A stretch of DNA of 64,000 nt, taken from positions 17,201-81,200 of the forward strand of contig NZ_ADGX01000022.1 of NCBI RefSeq assembly GCF_000177675.1. The letters run 5' to 3'. Below are positions 62,334 through 64,000 of this stretch, piece by piece (positions within the stretch are counted from its first letter, which is position 1; the number at the start of each line of letters is the position of its first letter). Origin of the DNA: Parafrankia sp. EUN1f. GTDB lineage: Bacteria; Actinomycetota; Actinomycetes; Frankiales; Frankiaceae. The notes under the pieces are model-generated. The model did not search any database, was not told the origin of the DNA, and was given only the letters and a program-made list of their open reading frames with translations. A program made the position numbers and the translations under genes.

Positions 62334-63596
62334 GTGGACGCGTCAGCCGCATCACCCGGCGTATCAGACACGGTCGACCTGACCGAGACCATTCTCTCGC
62401 TGTTCGGCCTGGACCACCGGGCCGACCCCTATCCGCTGTGCCGGAGCCTGCGTGAGGCCGGCCCGCTGCACCGCACGCCGCTGGGCCTGTATCTGCTGAC
62501 CCGGCACAGCGACTGCGTGGCCGTCCTGCAGAACTCGGCCTGGAGCCACGCCGACGAGGCAGCGCAGCTGCACGGGGACGTCGAGGCGCATGAGGCGGCC
62601 TCCGAGCTGCCGACCTCGTTCCTCTGGATGGACCCGCCGGACCACACCAGGCTGCGCCGGCTGGTCGGGAAGGCCTTCACCCCGCGGCTGATCGCCGGCC
62701 TGCGGCCACGCATCGAACGGCTCGTCGACAACCTGCTCGACACCGCGCTGGCCGCGGGCGAGTTCGACCTCATCGAGACGATCGCCTACCCGCTGCCGCT
62801 CACCGTCGTCTGCGAGCTGGTCGGGGTGCCGGCCGCCGACCACGCGCTCGTCCAGCAGTGGTCCCAGTGGCTGGGACGCGGCTTCGACCCGGATGCCCTG
62901 CTCACCCCGCAGGAGCGGGCTGAGCGCAGCACGGCGGCCCGCGACTTCCAGGCCTACTTCCGGGAGCTCATCGACGAGCGTAAGCGCCAGCCCGCGGACG
63001 ACCTGCTCAGCGCGCTCGCCGCCGTCGAGGACCAGGGCGACGTGCTGACCGAGCTGGAGCTGCTGACGTCCTGTGTGACGACGCTGGTCGCCGGCCACGA
63101 GACCACGGTGAACCTGGTCGGCAACGGCATCCTCGCGCTGCTGCGCAATCCCGACCAGGTCCAGGTGCTGCGCGATCGGCCCGATCTCGTCCCGGCCGCG
63201 GTGGAGGAGCTCCTGCGCTACGACCCGCCGGTGCATCTGACCACCCGGTCGGCCACCCGGCCGCTGACCATCGGCGGGCGCACGTTCGCCGAGGGTGAGG
63301 GAGTCGTCGTTCTCATCAACTCGGCGAACCGTGACCCGGCGGCGTTCCACGATCCGGACCGCCTCGACGTCACCCGGTTCCACCAGCGGACCCCGGTCCC
63401 GCCGCACCAGCTGGCGTTCAGCCTCGGCATCCACTACTGCCTCGGCGCCCCGCTCGCGCTGCTGGAGATGGAGATCCTGCTCGACCGCCTGCTGCGCCGG
63501 GCCCGGACGCTCGAACTGCTCGACGACGACCCGCCCTACAAGCCGAACATCGTCGTTCGTGGTCTGGCCGCCCTCCAGATGGCCGCCCGGACCTGA
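62334..63596 (+). CDS. cytochrome P450
   Basis: A 420-aa P450 from GTG 62334, with AGGAGG 6 nt upstream. The I-helix has VAGHETTVNL (about 260, oxygen-activating A-G-x-E/D-T-T), and the ExxR pair is in VEELLRYDPP. The heme loop FSLGIHYCLGAP holds Cys369 (F-x-x-G-x-H-x-C-x-G). It is a soluble class I enzyme that needs a ferredoxin. A second P450 follows 38 nt later and is very similar at the N-terminus (LFGLDHRADPYPLCRSLREAG versus LFSPANRADPYPLFAQLREGG), so they look like a tandem duplication. Confidence 0.95.
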   Translation: MDASAASPGVSDTVDLTETILSLFGLDHRADPYPLCRSLREAGPLHRTPLGLYLLTRHSDCVAVLQNSAWSHADEAAQLHGDVEAHEAASELPTSFLWMDPPDHTRLRRLVGKAFTPRLIAGLRPRIERLVDNLLDTALAAGEFDLIETIAYPLPLTVVCELVGVPAADHALVQQWSQWLGRGFDPDALLTPQERAERSTAARDFQAYFRELIDERKRQPADDLLSALAAVEDQGDVLTELELLTSCVTTLVAGHETTVNLVGNGILALLRNPDQVQVLRDRPDLVPAAVEELLRYDPPVHLTTRSATRPLTIGGRTFAEGEGVVVLINSANRDPAAFHDPDRLDVTRFHQRTPVPPHQLAFSLGIHYCLGAPLALLEMEILLDRLLRRARTLELLDDDPPYKPNIVVRGLAALQMAART

Positions 63597-63633
63597 CACC
63601 GATCTCCTGACACCGATCTCGGAGGGAGGACCG

Positions 63634-64000
63634 ATGGCCTCGACCCTGCCCGCGGACGACGTCACCCGGATCCTGCTGGATCTGTTCAGCCCGGCGAACC
63701 GCGCCGACCCCTACCCGCTGTTCGCGCAGCTGCGCGAGGGCGGGCCGGTACACGAGACGCCGCTCGGCATCCGGCTGGTGACCCGGCACGCGGAATGCAC
63801 CGCGGTGCTGCAGAACCCGTCCTGGGGGCACAACCAGGGTCCGGACGGCGCGTTCCGGGGCGGCGACTCGTTTCTTTTCATGAACCCGCCGCAGCACACC
63901 CGGCTGCGGGGAATGGTCAGCAGGACCTTCACCCCGCGCATGATCTCGGGGCTGGCGCCGCGCATCGAGCGGCTCGTCGACCAGCTGCTGGACGCGATGG
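63634..64000 (+). CDS. cytochrome P450 (partial, runs off the window)
   Basis: The first 122 residues from ATG 63634, preceded by GGAGGGAGGA. The sequence follows the first P450: RADPYPLFAQLREGG, LVTRHAECTAVLQN, FLFMNPPQHTRLRGMVSRTFTPRM (given here in part), the C-helix W/H-x-x-x-R region. The I-helix and heme loop lie outside the window. As a tandem partner it probably acts on the same or a related compound. Confidence 0.9.
   Translation, partial: MASTLPADDVTRILLDLFSPANRADPYPLFAQLREGGPVHETPLGIRLVTRHAECTAVLQNPSWGHNQGPDGAFRGGDSFLFMNPPQHTRLRGMVSRTFTPRMISGLAPRIERLVDQLLDAM

Overview
The window is high-GC actinobacterial chromosome. Three things point to a Frankia-like organism (Frankiaceae): many GTG and TTG starts, GC-rich codon use, and a gene set with an F420-dependent oxidoreductase, paired CrcB proteins, a SWIM-SNF2 helicase and tandem P450s. 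The assignment comes from protein style only and is not proven.

Layout. (1) 1-9811 looks like one side of an integrated conjugative element. It carries small membrane proteins, an FtsK/TraB-type DNA translocase (1560-3785), two excisionase-like HTH proteins, a pair of small unknown genes, and a large, visibly more A/T-rich STAND NTPase (5444-9280) with an EAD1-like N-terminus. It abuts the 3' end of a CAT-anticodon tRNA gene (9812-9885), a classic integration target. No integrase is visible, so the other end probably lies left of the window. (2) 10284-15785 is a tight three-gene set: Ski2-like helicase with zinc ribbon, DUF262 protein (carrying a -1 frameshift as read), and a RiboL-PSP-type HEPN ribonuclease. 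I consider this the best candidate for an undescribed defence system. (3) 15966-17525 holds a 51-aa unknown, an SDR and a gluconokinase. (4) 17801-30424 is an envelope polysaccharide locus, all on the minus strand: Wzz/CpsD-like protein, Wzx-Wzy-like fusion, two glycosyltransferases, CDP-alcohol phosphatidyltransferase, cytidylyltransferase, a LamG surface protein and a lipoprotein. (5) 31484-36213 holds a FhuF-like Fe-S protein, two CrcB fluoride channels, a PPOX protein, a two-TOBE molbindin and a truncated molybdopterin-domain remnant. (6) 36214-40668 is a small catabolic group (LLM F420 enzyme, FadR regulator, alpha/beta hydrolase, amidohydrolase). (7) 41091-55486 is mixed: SNF2 helicase, GH25 lysozyme, two decayed genes, an OmdA-membrane protein, DDAH, TetR, a tannase-like PKD lipoprotein, PNPOx, Nudix, a secreted HNH nuclease and a GH53 galactanase. 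(8) 56101-64000 holds a GT2 synthase, a UGM-like flavoprotein, TetR, and what may be the edge of a biosynthetic cluster (FAD monooxygenase plus two P450s, the last cut by the window end).

Across the chromosomal part runs a family of 50-nt hairpin repeats (17701, 24353, 32591, 32894, 60478, plus degenerate copies). Several carry a conserved 5' tail of about 85 nt. One lies over a gene's stop codon and supplies its last residues. Other small palindromes, coding minisatellites and a MITE-like structure (31125-31234) are listed separately.
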